Positions 1 through 9,966 of a stretch of DNA of 32,635 nt are shown piece by piece. The DNA comes from Chryseobacterium sp. (GTDB taxonomy: Bacteria > Bacteroidota > Bacteroidia > Flavobacteriales > Weeksellaceae): positions 1-32,635 of the forward strand of contig JADMKO010000053.1 of NCBI GenBank assembly GCA_015478785.1, given 5' to 3'. A program made the position numbers and the translations under genes. The notes beneath the pieces are model-generated. The model worked only from the letters and a program-made list of their open reading frames with translations, did no database searches and was not told the DNA's origin. The number at the start of each line of letters is the position of its first letter. Position 1 is the stretch's first letter.

Positions 1-1181
1 CCCAAGTGAATGGCCATCCATTAATTTATCTCGATAATGCCGCCACTTCTCAAAAACCAGCTTCCGTTATTGGAACTGAAAAAAAATATTATGAAGAACT
101 GAATGCCAATGTTCACAGAGGAATACATTCGCTGAGCCAACTAGCAACAACAGAAATGGAAAATGCGAGAAAAAAGATTCAAACTTTCATTAATGCACAA
201 CACGATTACGAAGTCATCTTCACCCGCGGAACGACAGAAGGAATCAATCTTTTGGCCTATGCAGTCTCCAATTCCCGGCTTTTGAAGGAAGGCGACGAAA
301 TTATCATTTCACATCTGGAGCACCATTCTAATATTGTTCCCTGGCAAATGTTATGCGAGAGAACTGGTGCTGTTCTGAAGGTAATTCCAATGGATGAAAA
401 CGGAATACTACAGTTGGATTTCTTAGAAAAAAACCTCAGTGAAAAAACAAAAGTAGCTTCTTTCAATTATGTTTCCAACGCCCTTGGAATCGTGAATCCA
501 ATAAAAGAAATGATTTCAATGATCCGGAAAAATTCGGGGGCTTTCATTATTATTGACGGAGCACAGGCGGTTCCTCATTTTAAAATTGATGTTCAGAAAA
601 TGGACTGCGATTTTTTCGTGTTTTCCGGACATAAAATGTACGCACCTACAGGAACCGGAATCTTGTATGGAAAGGAAGAAATTCTGAATTCTCTTCAGCC
701 TTTTCATGGTGGTGGCGAAATGATAGAAACCTGTTCTTTTACCAAAACCAGCTATGCCGCTTTGCCTTTTAAATTTGAAGCAGGGACGCCAAATATCGCC
801 GGGAACATTACATTGGGCGCTGCTGTAGATTTCATGAACTCAGTAGGTATTGAGAATATTCAAACGCATGAAAATAAATTATTAGCGTATGCTCAGCAGA
901 AACTTCTGGACATCGGAAATTTAAAAATATATGGCAAAAAAGCTCCCCGAACCGGAGTAGTTTCCTTCACGCTCAATAGCGCAGGAATCGCTTCCGATGC
1001 CGGAATGATCCTGGATAAACTGGGAATTGCCGTTAGAACCGGGCATCACTGTACGCAACCCATTATGGATTTTTATAATATTGCCGGAACCATTCGGGCG
1101 AGTTTTGCAGTTTACAATACGCTGGAAGAAATTGATATTTTCGCTGAAGGAATCGTAAAAGCCCAAAGAATGTTAAGTTAA
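1..1181 (+). CDS. sufS: Cysteine desulfurase, SufS/CsdA class; 5' end truncated by the window
   Basis: Frame is open upstream (...Q-V-N-G-H-P-L-I-Y-L-D-N-A-A-T-S-Q-K-P), so the track's GTG at 6 is probably internal. PLP-Lys motif FSGHKMYAPTG and active-site RTGHHCTQP are present. Confidence 0.95.
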   Translation, partial: QVNGHPLIYLDNAATSQKPASVIGTEKKYYEELNANVHRGIHSLSQLATTEMENARKKIQTFINAQHDYEVIFTRGTTEGINLLAYAVSNSRLLKEGDEIIISHLEHHSNIVPWQMLCERTGAVLKVIPMDENGILQLDFLEKNLSEKTKVASFNYVSNALGIVNPIKEMISMIRKNSGAFIIIDGAQAVPHFKIDVQKMDCDFFVFSGHKMYAPTGTGILYGKEEILNSLQPFHGGGEMIETCSFTKTSYAALPFKFEAGTPNIAGNITLGAAVDFMNSVGIENIQTHENKLLAYAQQKLLDIGNLKIYGKKAPRTGVVSFTLNSAGIASDAGMILDKLGIAVRTGHHCTQPIMDFYNIAGTIRASFAVYNTLEEIDIFAEGIVKAQRMLS

Positions 1182-1187
1182 AAAGAA

Positions 1188-2417
1188 TCAAACCAATGAA
1201 TTGCGGTCGTTGTAATTCAATTTAAAAAATATAAAAGCCATAATAGAAAACGCCAGAAGCGAACTTCCACCATAACTGAAATACGGCAGCGGAATTCCTA
1301 CAGTTGGAAAAAGTCCCATGACCATTCCGATATTAATGGCGAAATGCACGAAAAGAATGGAAGCGAAACAGTATCCAAACACCCGATTGAAAGCCGTTTT
1401 CTGCTTTTCAGCAAGATAATAAATGCGGGCAATAAAAATAGTGTACGCCAGAATCAACAAAGTGCTTCCTACAAATCCCCACTCTTCTCCCACGGTACAG
1501 AAAATGTAATCGGTTTCCTGTTCAGGCACAAATTTTCCCTGGGTTACAGAGCCTTGCTGATATCCTTTTCCGGAAAAACCACCGGAACCGATAGCGGTTT
1601 TGGAATACAAAAGATTATATCCTGAAGTATCCCGAAATGCTCTTTCGCCTTTGTAAAGAACTTCAATCCGTTCCCGCTGATGCTTCGGAAGTTTCTCCAG
1701 AATTACAGGCCCGGCAAAAGCAATACCGCACAATATTCCTAAAGATCCCACCAACATTCCGATGCTGATGACATTCCATGAGATTTTCCGATAATTCATA
1801 AAAACAAAAATCCCACCTATTAACAAGACAGTCAGCGCAATATAGAGCGGATTTATAGCCAACGAAAGCGAAAAAATGCTTACCAGCAAAAGACCAATAC
1901 CGAAAAACCAACCGCTCAGCCCTTCTCTATATAACGCAATAAGAAAAGCGGAAAACACGAGCAGTGAACCCACATCGGGAATGGCCAACACAATAATCGC
2001 CGGAATACCAATAATAAAAAAAGCGGTTCGCAGTGATTTTTTATGTTTCAGATTAAAATCGGGGCCGGAAACATAGTTGGAAAGCATGAGGGCTGCTCCG
2101 ATTTTAGCAAACTCTACAGGCTGCATCGTGAAACCACCGAATTTATACCAATTTTTTTGTCCGAGAATCTCCGTTCCGAAAGGAAATAATCCTAATAACA
2201 ATAACACCCCGAGAATATAAAATATCCCTGAAAAATTTTCAAAAAAATTACTTCTTGAAAGAAAAATAACAATTCCTACAAAAAGAGAAATCATAAAAAA
2301 GAAGAACTGTTTCTGCCCCAAAGCCTGATCCACACTATAGATATTCGCTACAGCAAAAGAACAGATGAGCAGATACAGCCCCAAACTTAATTTATCTATT
2401 CCCGCGGCCCACTTCAT
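1188..2417 (-). CDS. rodA: Rod shape-determining protein RodA (SEDS family)
   Basis: 409 aa polytopic protein with SEDS features (GSGGFSGKGYQQGSVTQGKFVPEQETDYIFCTVGEEWGF; GIPLPYFSYGGSS). ATGA overlap with the upstream PBP2 gene. Confidence 0.96.
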   Translation of the reverse strand: MKWAAGIDKLSLGLYLLICSFAVANIYSVDQALGQKQFFFFMISLFVGIVIFLSRSNFFENFSGIFYILGVLLLLGLFPFGTEILGQKNWYKFGGFTMQPVEFAKIGAALMLSNYVSGPDFNLKHKKSLRTAFFIIGIPAIIVLAIPDVGSLLVFSAFLIALYREGLSGWFFGIGLLLVSIFSLSLAINPLYIALTVLLIGGIFVFMNYRKISWNVISIGMLVGSLGILCGIAFAGPVILEKLPKHQRERIEVLYKGERAFRDTSGYNLLYSKTAIGSGGFSGKGYQQGSVTQGKFVPEQETDYIFCTVGEEWGFVGSTLLILAYTIFIARIYYLAEKQKTAFNRVFGYCFASILFVHFAINIGMVMGLFPTVGIPLPYFSYGGSSLLAFSIMAFIFFKLNYNDRNSLV

Positions 2418-4432
2418 TGGTTTTGTTGTTTAGTTTTTGTATTCCTCATTTTCGATTGGAGAGAATCTCTTTTCTGAAGAAGTTTGTTTCTCACCGGTTC
2501 ACTTTTGATGAATCTCAGGCTGTCCTTTATTTCCAAAAGCCGAATCGAATCTTTGTCAGGTTCCTTATACAAGCCTTTTCTTTTTAAATCTGCAATCCAT
2601 TGTCTTCGATATTCGGGCATAAAACTGGCGTTGACAAGCTTATTATAAAGATGTTCCCGTTTCAGATCCCCGGTCAGATATTTTTCCGCAATTACCGTAG
2701 CAGCCGGGCCTGCCCAAGTGGATCCGAAACCTGCATGTTCCATCAAGGCAACCACAACAATTTTAGGTTTATCAGCAGGCGCAATGAGTACAAAAACCGA
2801 ATTGTCTTTTCCCTGCGGAACCTGTGCTGTACCCGTTTTTGCCAATTGAGTAAAATCGTTGGATTTCAGTCCACGCGCTGTTCCGGCGAGTACTACCGCT
2901 TCCATACCCTTCAAAATAGGTTCGTAATGTTTTGCATCAACCAGTGTTTTATGCTTCACCTTAAATCTGGGATCCGGATTGGGTTTTCCATCGATTAGTT
3001 TTACAATATGGGGAGTATAAAACCAGCCTTTATTGGCAATTGCCGCAACACCATTGGCCAATTGTAACGGTGTCAGCATCACATCACCCTGTCCCATTCC
3101 ATTGAAAACGGAGCCGTTTCTGGTAATATCAGAAAACCAGTCTTTTTTTCCGCTTCTTTTTTCATAAAATTTTCCATCAGGAATTCTGCCTCTCACTCCT
3201 GTAGCCAAGTCATTATTCAGAAAAACACCGAACCCGAAACTTTCCATAATAGCTTTCCATTCGTCAATAGCTTTGGAAGGATTTCCCGGATATTTGTTCA
3301 TAATGGCAATAAATGCATATGAAAAATAGCAGTTGCTGGAGACCCGTATTGACGGAACCAGCGGATCTGCTCCGCCATGTCCTTTTATTCGCAATCCTTT
3401 ATAATTAAATCCACGTCCGCACGGGAAAATGGTATTTTCATCCATCACGCCCATCTGCATTCCGGCAAGTGCCGTAAACATTTTAAAGGTGGAACCGGGC
3501 ATGTGAGCAGACTGTATCGACCGGTCGAACATCGGCATATTAAACAAATCTTTCTGCAGATTGTAGAGATTTTTAGATTTGTCGGGGCCGGTAAAAAGAT
3601 TAGGATCGATATCGGGACCGGAAGCTAACACCAGAATTTCGCCCGTATTGGGGTCCAATGCTACAATGCCACCTCTTTTATTGACCATCATTTCCTCGGC
3701 CATTCTCTGCAAATCATAGTCAATGGTTAGGGTAATATCTTCTCCCGAAACTTCTTCTTTGTCCAGTTTTCCATCCTTGTAAGAACCGATGCTTCTCAAC
3801 TTGATGTCTTTTTGGATGTATTTCAGCCCTTTTTCGCCTCGAAGATGTTTTTCGTAAGATTTTTCAACTCCGGACTTTCCAATAAAATCTCCGGGAAGAT
3901 AATAGAGTGAATCTTTTTTGATGTCATTTTCGTTTACTTCATTGGTATATCCCAACAGGTTGCCCGATGTAGAAACTTCGTACTGTCGTTGTGGCCTGGA
4001 AACAATACTGAACGCAGGATATTTAAAGATAATTTCCTGAATTTTAGCCATTTTCTCGCGACTGAGATTCTTTACAAAAGTCATCGGTGTAAGGCGGGAA
4101 TAATATTTTTCCTTGCTGATTTCTTCGATACGTTTTACAAAGTCACTTTTACTGATTTCCATTAAATTGCAAAAACCGATGGTGTCAAAATCCGGGCGCA
4201 TCAGAGCTTGTGTAAAAGAGATTTCATAAGCCGGCTGATTTCCTACCAAAATTCTTCCGTTCCGGTCAAAAATAACGCCTCTCTGTGGAATGACATATTC
4301 TATTTTTATGGAAGTATTGGCTGCGTTCAGCGCATAACGGTCTGTAAACAACTGCAAATACGCCAGCCTTGCTATAAAAATTACAGCAAGAATTCCTAAA
4401 ACGATGATTATTTTTAAAAATTGTGGTTTCAA
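2414..4432 (-). CDS. mrdA: Penicillin-binding protein 2 (peptidoglycan D,D-transpeptidase)
   Basis: Transpeptidase motifs STFK, SSN and KTGTAQ; N-terminal TM segment; position between mreD and rodA. Confidence 0.95.
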   Translation of the reverse strand: MKPQFLKIIIVLGILAVIFIARLAYLQLFTDRYALNAANTSIKIEYVIPQRGVIFDRNGRILVGNQPAYEISFTQALMRPDFDTIGFCNLMEISKSDFVKRIEEISKEKYYSRLTPMTFVKNLSREKMAKIQEIIFKYPAFSIVSRPQRQYEVSTSGNLLGYTNEVNENDIKKDSLYYLPGDFIGKSGVEKSYEKHLRGEKGLKYIQKDIKLRSIGSYKDGKLDKEEVSGEDITLTIDYDLQRMAEEMMVNKRGGIVALDPNTGEILVLASGPDIDPNLFTGPDKSKNLYNLQKDLFNMPMFDRSIQSAHMPGSTFKMFTALAGMQMGVMDENTIFPCGRGFNYKGLRIKGHGGADPLVPSIRVSSNCYFSYAFIAIMNKYPGNPSKAIDEWKAIMESFGFGVFLNNDLATGVRGRIPDGKFYEKRSGKKDWFSDITRNGSVFNGMGQGDVMLTPLQLANGVAAIANKGWFYTPHIVKLIDGKPNPDPRFKVKHKTLVDAKHYEPILKGMEAVVLAGTARGLKSNDFTQLAKTGTAQVPQGKDNSVFVLIAPADKPKIVVVALMEHAGFGSTWAGPAATVIAEKYLTGDLKREHLYNKLVNASFMPEYRRQWIADLKRKGLYKEPDKDSIRLLEIKDSLRFIKSEPVRNKLLQKRDSLQSKMRNTKTKQQNQ

Positions 4433-4935
4433 ATCCTTTGTTTGATTTTAAAAATCAAAGCATACAAAACGATAAATATAAAAGAAATAATGCTGGAAAT
4501 CAACACATTCAGCAATATATCGAAAATACGGCTGAGTTTGAAGAACTCAATAAACTGAACCAGAAGCTGATAAAAGAAAATACTGGTAAGGATAAACAAT
4601 AAAAATCGTGGCCATTGCAACGAACTGAAAGAGAAAAAATCGGTCGTGGTATCAGTTGACGTTCTGAAAATAAGAGTCCTGAAATAAGCAATAGCGGTGG
4701 TAGCAAATGCATTGATTCCCCAGGTTCCTAAAAAAGCGTCGATACAAAGCCCAAGCAAAAAACTGAGCGCCAAAAATTGATACCTGTTTCTGAAAAAAGG
4801 ATAGAACATGACAAAAACCGGATACAGCACCGGCGTATATTCTCCGGAAAGGGTAATTCTGTTCAGCACGAAAACCTGAAGAGCCACCAAAAAGGCGATC
4901 AGTAAAAAATCAGTAAAAAGTGTTCTGCTAATCAT
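4429..4935 (-). CDS. mreD: Rod shape-determining protein MreD
   Basis: 168 aa multi-TM protein between mreC and PBP2; overlaps both neighbours by a few bp. Confidence 0.88.
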   Translation of the reverse strand: MISRTLFTDFLLIAFLVALQVFVLNRITLSGEYTPVLYPVFVMFYPFFRNRYQFLALSFLLGLCIDAFLGTWGINAFATTAIAYFRTLIFRTSTDTTTDFFSFSSLQWPRFLLFILTSIFFYQLLVQFIEFFKLSRIFDILLNVLISSIISFIFIVLYALIFKIKQRI

Positions 4936-5782
4936 TCTCTCGATCTATCGTAGCTTGCAACGTATCCTGAATTTTTTGGATTTCCAATTTTTTCAGATTT
5001 TTCACTACATATATTTTGCTCAATGTTCCCATTTTCTCACTCAGTTCCACGGAAATATCCCAAAACCCGGTTTTGCTGTCTACTTCATATCCGGCAACAG
5101 TTCCAATCATAATCCCCTGAGGGAAAATAGCTGATTTCCCGTCTGTTACTACGGTATCACCTACATTCAGCGGAACATATTTTGGAATATCGGCAAGATG
5201 CATAATTCTGGAATTTTCACCCTTCCAAATCAGCGTACCGAAATAACCGGAATTCTTCAGTGAGGCGTTCAGTCTTATTTTATTGGTACTCAAAACCGAT
5301 TGTACAAGAGCGTAATTATTGGTCGTATTGATGATAATTCCTGCAATTCCGTTTGGGGCAATAACGCCCATTTTAGGAAGTACGCCGTCTCTTTTTCCGC
5401 GGTTGATAGTAAAATAGTTGTCTTTTCTGTTGATGCTATTGAAAATGATTTCACCGTCAACGAAAGTATAAATCTGTCCGCCCCCTAGGGTATCATGAAC
5501 TTTTCTGAATTTAGGTTTTTCATGACCCTCTTTTCCATAAAGTTCCTCCATAAGAACTTTATTCTGAGCTACCAGATCCTCGTTAATTTGCTTCAGTTTC
5601 AGATAAGAAGTTCCTTCATCAATATATCCGGACACCCAGGAATTGAATGCCGCTGTTTGTGCAGCAAACCACGATTGTTGCATTGAATTTCGGGTGAAAA
5701 TGAGAATCAATGCAATAATTTGCAATAGTAAAAAGAACATGAAAAAACTGTTCTTTGAAAATAATCTCATCAAAAACCCCAT
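4928..5782 (-). CDS. mreC: Rod shape-determining protein MreC
   Basis: N-terminal TM plus coiled coil, then an MreC-like core (NRGKRDGVLPKMGVIAPNGIAGIIINT, VGDTVVTDGKSAIFPQGIMIGTV). Confidence 0.94.
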   Translation of the reverse strand: MGFLMRLFSKNSFFMFFLLLQIIALILIFTRNSMQQSWFAAQTAAFNSWVSGYIDEGTSYLKLKQINEDLVAQNKVLMEELYGKEGHEKPKFRKVHDTLGGGQIYTFVDGEIIFNSINRKDNYFTINRGKRDGVLPKMGVIAPNGIAGIIINTTNNYALVQSVLSTNKIRLNASLKNSGYFGTLIWKGENSRIMHLADIPKYVPLNVGDTVVTDGKSAIFPQGIMIGTVAGYEVDSKTGFWDISVELSEKMGTLSKIYVVKNLKKLEIQKIQDTLQATIDREND

Positions 5783-5806
5783 TCCCTAAAACAACGAAAT
5801 TTAAAC

Positions 5807-6832
5807 TTATTTAATAAGGAAATTGAATTTATCCATGTTTTTAAGCGCAATACCTGTACCACGAACTACCGCTCTCAGTGGATCTTCCGCAACAAATACT
5901 GGAAGCCCCGTTTTTCTGTGAAGCCTGTCGGACAATCCTCTCAGCAGTGCACCGCCGCCGGCAAGGTAAATTCCGGTTTTATAAATATCTGCGGCCAATT
6001 CCGGTGGTGTCAGTGAAAGCGTTTCCATTACGGCATCTTCAATTCTGATAATAGATTTGTCCAATGCTCTTGCAATTTCCTTGTAGCCCACCATAATTTC
6101 TTTTGGTTTTCCTGTGATCAGGTCGCGTCCCTGAACCGGGATATCCTCAATGTCCACATCCAATTCTTCCACGGCAGATCCAGCTTCAATTTTCACTCTT
6201 TCCGCAGTTCTTTCTCCGATATAAAGATTGTGATGGGTTCTCAAATAATAGGCAATATCACTGGTAAACACGTCTCCTGCAATTTTCACAGATTTGTCGC
6301 AAACGATACCTCCCAAAGCTACGACTGCGATTTCTGTAGTTCCGCCGCCGATGTCAATAATCATATTTCCCTCAGGTTTCTGAACATCAATGCCAACTCC
6401 TATTGCCGCTGCCATTGGCTCATAAATAAGACGGACTTCTTTCGCATTCACTTTTTGGGCACTGTCCCGAACGGCACGTTTCTCAACTTCTGTAATTCCT
6501 GATGGAATACAAATCACAATTCTGAGTGCAGGCTGTATCAATTTTCCTTTAATTCCGGGGATCTGTTTGATAAATTCCTTGATCATGTGTTCCGAAGCGT
6601 GAAAATCTGCAATAACTCCGTCCTTCAGCGGGCGGATGGTTTTAATATCTTCGTGGGTTTTTCCCTGCATGTGCTTTGCCTGTTCACCAACCGCGATGGG
6701 TTTTCCTGTGGAGCGTTCGATGGCGACAATAGAGGGCTGGTCTATAACGATTTTATTATTGTGGATAATCAATGTGTTAGCTGTTCCGAGGTCAATCGCG
6801 ATTTCCTGCGTGAACATATCAAATAAACCCAT
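5807..6832 (-). CDS. mreB: Rod shape-determining protein MreB (actin homologue)
   Basis: Actin-fold motifs EIAIDLGTANTLI, IDIGGGTTEIAV and LAGGGALLRGL. Confidence 0.97.
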   Translation of the reverse strand: MGLFDMFTQEIAIDLGTANTLIIHNNKIVIDQPSIVAIERSTGKPIAVGEQAKHMQGKTHEDIKTIRPLKDGVIADFHASEHMIKEFIKQIPGIKGKLIQPALRIVICIPSGITEVEKRAVRDSAQKVNAKEVRLIYEPMAAAIGVGIDVQKPEGNMIIDIGGGTTEIAVVALGGIVCDKSVKIAGDVFTSDIAYYLRTHHNLYIGERTAERVKIEAGSAVEELDVDIEDIPVQGRDLITGKPKEIMVGYKEIARALDKSIIRIEDAVMETLSLTPPELAADIYKTGIYLAGGGALLRGLSDRLHRKTGLPVFVAEDPLRAVVRGTGIALKNMDKFNFLIK

Positions 6833-6867
6833 ATTTTTTTTTGATTTTTAAGTAGAAATTAAGTTTA

Positions 6868-6875
6868 CAAAGATA
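6868..6875 (-). promoter_or_regulatory. Bacteroidota -7 element (TATCTTTG) for the mreB operon
   Basis: CAAAGATA on + is TATCTTTG on -, matching TAnnTTTG, 35 nt upstream of the mreB ATG. No good -33 TTTG found. Confidence 0.55.
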
Positions 6876-6952
6876 TAAATTTAGAAACATCTCAGGGATT
6901 TAAGTATCTTGAAATTTGGTTAAAGTTTTATTAAATTTACCTTGCTGAAAAC

Positions 6953-7013
6953 AACATCAATTTTAAACCGGAAACCAGAAGATTTTCCCGAAAAAAAGGT
7001 TCTTTTTGATGTT
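6953..7013. repeat. Nested inverted-repeat element in the mreB/hemA intergenic region
   Basis: AACATCAA (6953-6960) pairs with TTGATGTT (7006-7013). Inside it AACC pairs with GGTT, and inside that GGAAA pairs with TTTCC. Confidence 0.45.
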
Positions 7014-7077
7014 TTATGGACAACAGGCTTAGGTTTTATGAATGACTTTAATCATAGGCCTTTAAATTAAAAATCAG

Positions 7078-7085
7078 TACTTTTG
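7078..7085 (+). promoter_or_regulatory. -7 element TACTTTTG for the hem operon
   Basis: TAnnTTTG match; ends 8 nt before the hemA ATG. Confidence 0.5.
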
Positions 7086-7093
7086 CGTCTGCT

Positions 7094-8368
7094 ATGAAAC
7101 AGCATCCTGAAATACACAAAACTGCTAATTTTGCCGTGTTAAGCGTGAGCTACGAAAAAGCTGATGCAGAGACCCGGAGCAAGTTTGCGTTCTTTGATGA
7201 ACACATCAAGGATTTTGTACACTCCATTCATGCCGGAAATATGGGAGACGCTTTTGTGGTTTCCACGTGTAACCGTACCGAAATTTATACAACTTCGCAC
7301 AATTATCTGTTGGTAGCCGAAGAGTTCTGCAAAACTACAGGCGTAGCCCTGACGGATTTTATCAAATATGCCAATATCTTCACGAGAGAGGAAGCTCTGA
7401 ACCATCTTTTTCGGGTAGCTGCCGGACTGGAAAGCCAGATTATCGGTGATTTCGAAATTATTGGACAGATCAAAAACGCTTACAACAGGTTCAAAAAAGA
7501 GAAAAAAAACAGCAATCCCTATCTGGAACGGGCCATCAATTCTTCCATTCAGATTTCTAAAAAAATAAAAAACGAAACCGGGATTTCCAATGGAGCAGCC
7601 TCTGTTTCTTACGCTGCGGTACATTATATTCTGAATCATCAGAAACAGATTTCCGATAAAAACATTCTTCTTCTCGGAACCGGCGAAATTGGCCAGAATA
7701 CAGTAGAAAATTTGGTAAAGCACATCTACAAGCCGAGAATAAAAGTGATGAACCGTACTTCAGAAAAGGCGGAGAAAATTGCAGAAAAATATAAAATTCC
7801 TCACATTGCTTTTAGCGATTTGGAAACTGAACTTAAGAACACCGATATTCTGATTGTCGCAACCGGAGCGGCACATCCTATCATTCATCAAAATCATTTC
7901 CCGAACGGAAAAGAGACTCTTGTGATAGATCTTTCTATTCCTAATAATGTTGAAAAAAATATTACCACAAACCCTAATGTAAACCTGGTAGACGTAGATG
8001 AACTTTCCGCACATATCAGCAATACAATGGAACAGCGGAAAAAAGAAATTCCGAAAGCCGAAAAAATCATTAAAGAAATGACCAAGGATTTCACGGAATG
8101 GGAAAAGAAAAGGAAACTGGCTCCGAAAATTCATCATTTTAAAGCTGTTTTAAAGAATATGGAGCGAAATGAAATGCACAATATTCACAAAAAACACAAG
8201 TATGTGGATGTACATGATATGGTACTTTCAGAAAAACTGGTGCAGAAAATTACCAATCGATTTGCAAAATATATTATCGATCATCCCTGGAAAGCAGAGG
8301 AAATCAGCCAGTTGATGCACGAGATTTTAGTAGAACACCCCAATAACGAATTTAATGAAAAGCATTAG
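7094..8368 (+). CDS. hemA: Glutamyl-tRNA reductase
   Basis: VVSTCNRTEIY active-site Cys motif, GLESQIIGDFEIIGQIKNAY, Rossmann segment LLLGTGEIGQNT; followed by hemC-hemD-hemE. Confidence 0.96.
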   Translation: MKQHPEIHKTANFAVLSVSYEKADAETRSKFAFFDEHIKDFVHSIHAGNMGDAFVVSTCNRTEIYTTSHNYLLVAEEFCKTTGVALTDFIKYANIFTREEALNHLFRVAAGLESQIIGDFEIIGQIKNAYNRFKKEKKNSNPYLERAINSSIQISKKIKNETGISNGAASVSYAAVHYILNHQKQISDKNILLLGTGEIGQNTVENLVKHIYKPRIKVMNRTSEKAEKIAEKYKIPHIAFSDLETELKNTDILIVATGAAHPIIHQNHFPNGKETLVIDLSIPNNVEKNITTNPNVNLVDVDELSAHISNTMEQRKKEIPKAEKIIKEMTKDFTEWEKKRKLAPKIHHFKAVLKNMERNEMHNIHKKHKYVDVHDMVLSEKLVQKITNRFAKYIIDHPWKAEEISQLMHEILVEHPNNEFNEKH

Positions 8369-9266
8369 AATCGGCACCCGAAATTCACCTTTGGCACTAT
8401 GGCAAGCCCGTGAAGTGGCAAGACATCTTCAGAATCTGAATTATACTACTGAAATTGTCCCCATTATTTCTACCGGCGATCAGAACCTGACCCAGCCTTT
8501 GTATGCCATGGGAATCACCGGGATTTTCACCAAAGATCTGGATATTGCCCTTTTAAACAAAGAAATAGATATTGCAGTTCATTCTCTGAAAGACGTTCCT
8601 ACACAATTGCCCGATCAAATAAAAATCGTCAGTTATTTACAGAGAGATTTTCATCAGGACGTTCTGGTGAGAAAACAATCTGCACAAACCCTTGACTTAA
8701 AAGATCTTAAAATTGCCACGAGCAGCCTTCGCAGAAGAGCTTTCTGGCTGAAAGAACTTCCGGATACTGAATTTTCAGATATCCGCGGCAATGTCCAAAC
8801 CCGTCTTCGGAAATTGGAAGAACAGGATTTTGATGCTACAATTTTCTCTCTGGCCGGACTTAAAAGAATCAATATTAATATTTCTCACGAGGAAATTCCG
8901 GGTATGATCTCAGCTGCATCGCAAGGCGTTGTAGCCGTTGCTGGACATGAAGAAAATGCGGAAATTAACGAAGTTCTGACACGAATCAACCATCGGGAAA
9001 CCCAAATATGTGTAGAAATAGAACGTAATTTCCTGAAAACTTTAGAAGGTGGATGTACGGCTCCTATCGGTGCTTTTGCTGAGTATGAAGATGAAAAAAT
9101 CCGCTTCATCGGAAGACTATGTTCTCTGGACGGCAAAAACTGTATTCAAACAGATGAAATTTTTGATTACGAAGAAAACAGAAACTTCGGCGAAGAACTG
9201 GCGCAAAAAATCCTGAACAACGGCGGAAAAGCCGTAATGGAAGAAATAAAACAACAACTGGGCTGA
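8355..9266 (+). CDS. hemC: Hydroxymethylbilane synthase (porphobilinogen deaminase)
   Basis: IRIGTRNSPLALWQA, HSLKDVPTQLP, cofactor Cys in EGGCTAPIGAFA; overlaps hemA by 14 bp. Confidence 0.97.
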   Translation: MKSIRIGTRNSPLALWQAREVARHLQNLNYTTEIVPIISTGDQNLTQPLYAMGITGIFTKDLDIALLNKEIDIAVHSLKDVPTQLPDQIKIVSYLQRDFHQDVLVRKQSAQTLDLKDLKIATSSLRRRAFWLKELPDTEFSDIRGNVQTRLRKLEEQDFDATIFSLAGLKRININISHEEIPGMISAASQGVVAVAGHEENAEINEVLTRINHRETQICVEIERNFLKTLEGGCTAPIGAFAEYEDEKIRFIGRLCSLDGKNCIQTDEIFDYEENRNFGEELAQKILNNGGKAVMEEIKQQLG

Positions 9267-9271
9267 AGACA

Positions 9272-9964
9272 ATGAAGGTTCTGTTCACAAAAAATAATCT
9301 GGACACCGAAATTATTTCTGAAAAAATCGGAGACCAATTTTCTTATGATTTCGTGGAAGTAATCGAGATAAAGCCTTTGTTTGTCCCGCATTTTGACCTG
9401 AAAGATTCTTCGCTTATATTCACCAGTGTCAATGCTGTGGAAAGTTTTTTCCAAAACGGATTCCTTCCTAACGAAGATTTCACCAGCAAGAATTTCAACA
9501 AAATATATTGTGTAGGACAGAAAACAAAAAAACGGATTCGGGATTATGGTTTTGGAACTTTCAAAGTGAAAAAACACGCCCGCGAACTCTGTGATTTTAT
9601 CATCGAACATTCCGCAAAAGAACGCTTTCTGCACTTCTGTGGAAATCTGGCGCTGGATGTTCTGGACAAAGCGCTTCCGTTGCAAAACATTTCTTATCGG
9701 AAGATTTTCATGTATGAAACTACGCTGCTCTACCCAAAAATTGAGAACAATTACGATGCTGTTGTTTTTTTCAGCCCGAGTGGCGTGCGAAGTTTTATAA
9801 AACACAACAGTTTAGAAAATAAAAAGATATTTTCTATCGGATTGACCACTTCCGAAGAAATTGAAAAACACACCGACAGCAAAATAATTACCAGCAAGGA
9901 AATCAGCCTGGATGATGTTTTGAGACTGATTTCAAAAGAAGCTGAAAAGCAAAACAAAAATTAA
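9272..9964 (+). CDS. hemD: Uroporphyrinogen-III synthase (divergent HemD family)
   Basis: 230 aa between hemC and hem[14 protein letters not shown] and [12 protein letters not shown] motifs of the HemD fold. Confidence 0.85.
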   Translation: MKVLFTKNNLDTEIISEKIGDQFSYDFVEVIEIKPLFVPHFDLKDSSLIFTSVNAVESFFQNGFLPNEDFTSKNFNKIYCVGQKTKKRIRDYGFGTFKVKKHARELCDFIIEHSAKERFLHFCGNLALDVLDKALPLQNISYRKIFMYETTLLYPKIENNYDAVVFFSPSGVRSFIKHNSLENKKIFSIGLTTSEEIEKHTDSKIITSKEISLDDVLRLISKEAEKQNKN

Positions 9965-9966
9965 TT

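Noticed and set aside
7139-8137. Antisense ORFs of 194, 125 and 66 aa within hemA
   Set aside because: Low-complexity Phe/Ile-rich shadows of a well-supported hemA; no domain signal.
9167-9805. 212-aa antisense ORF across hemC/hemD
   Set aside because: No signal of a real family; overlaps both confident hem genes on the other strand.
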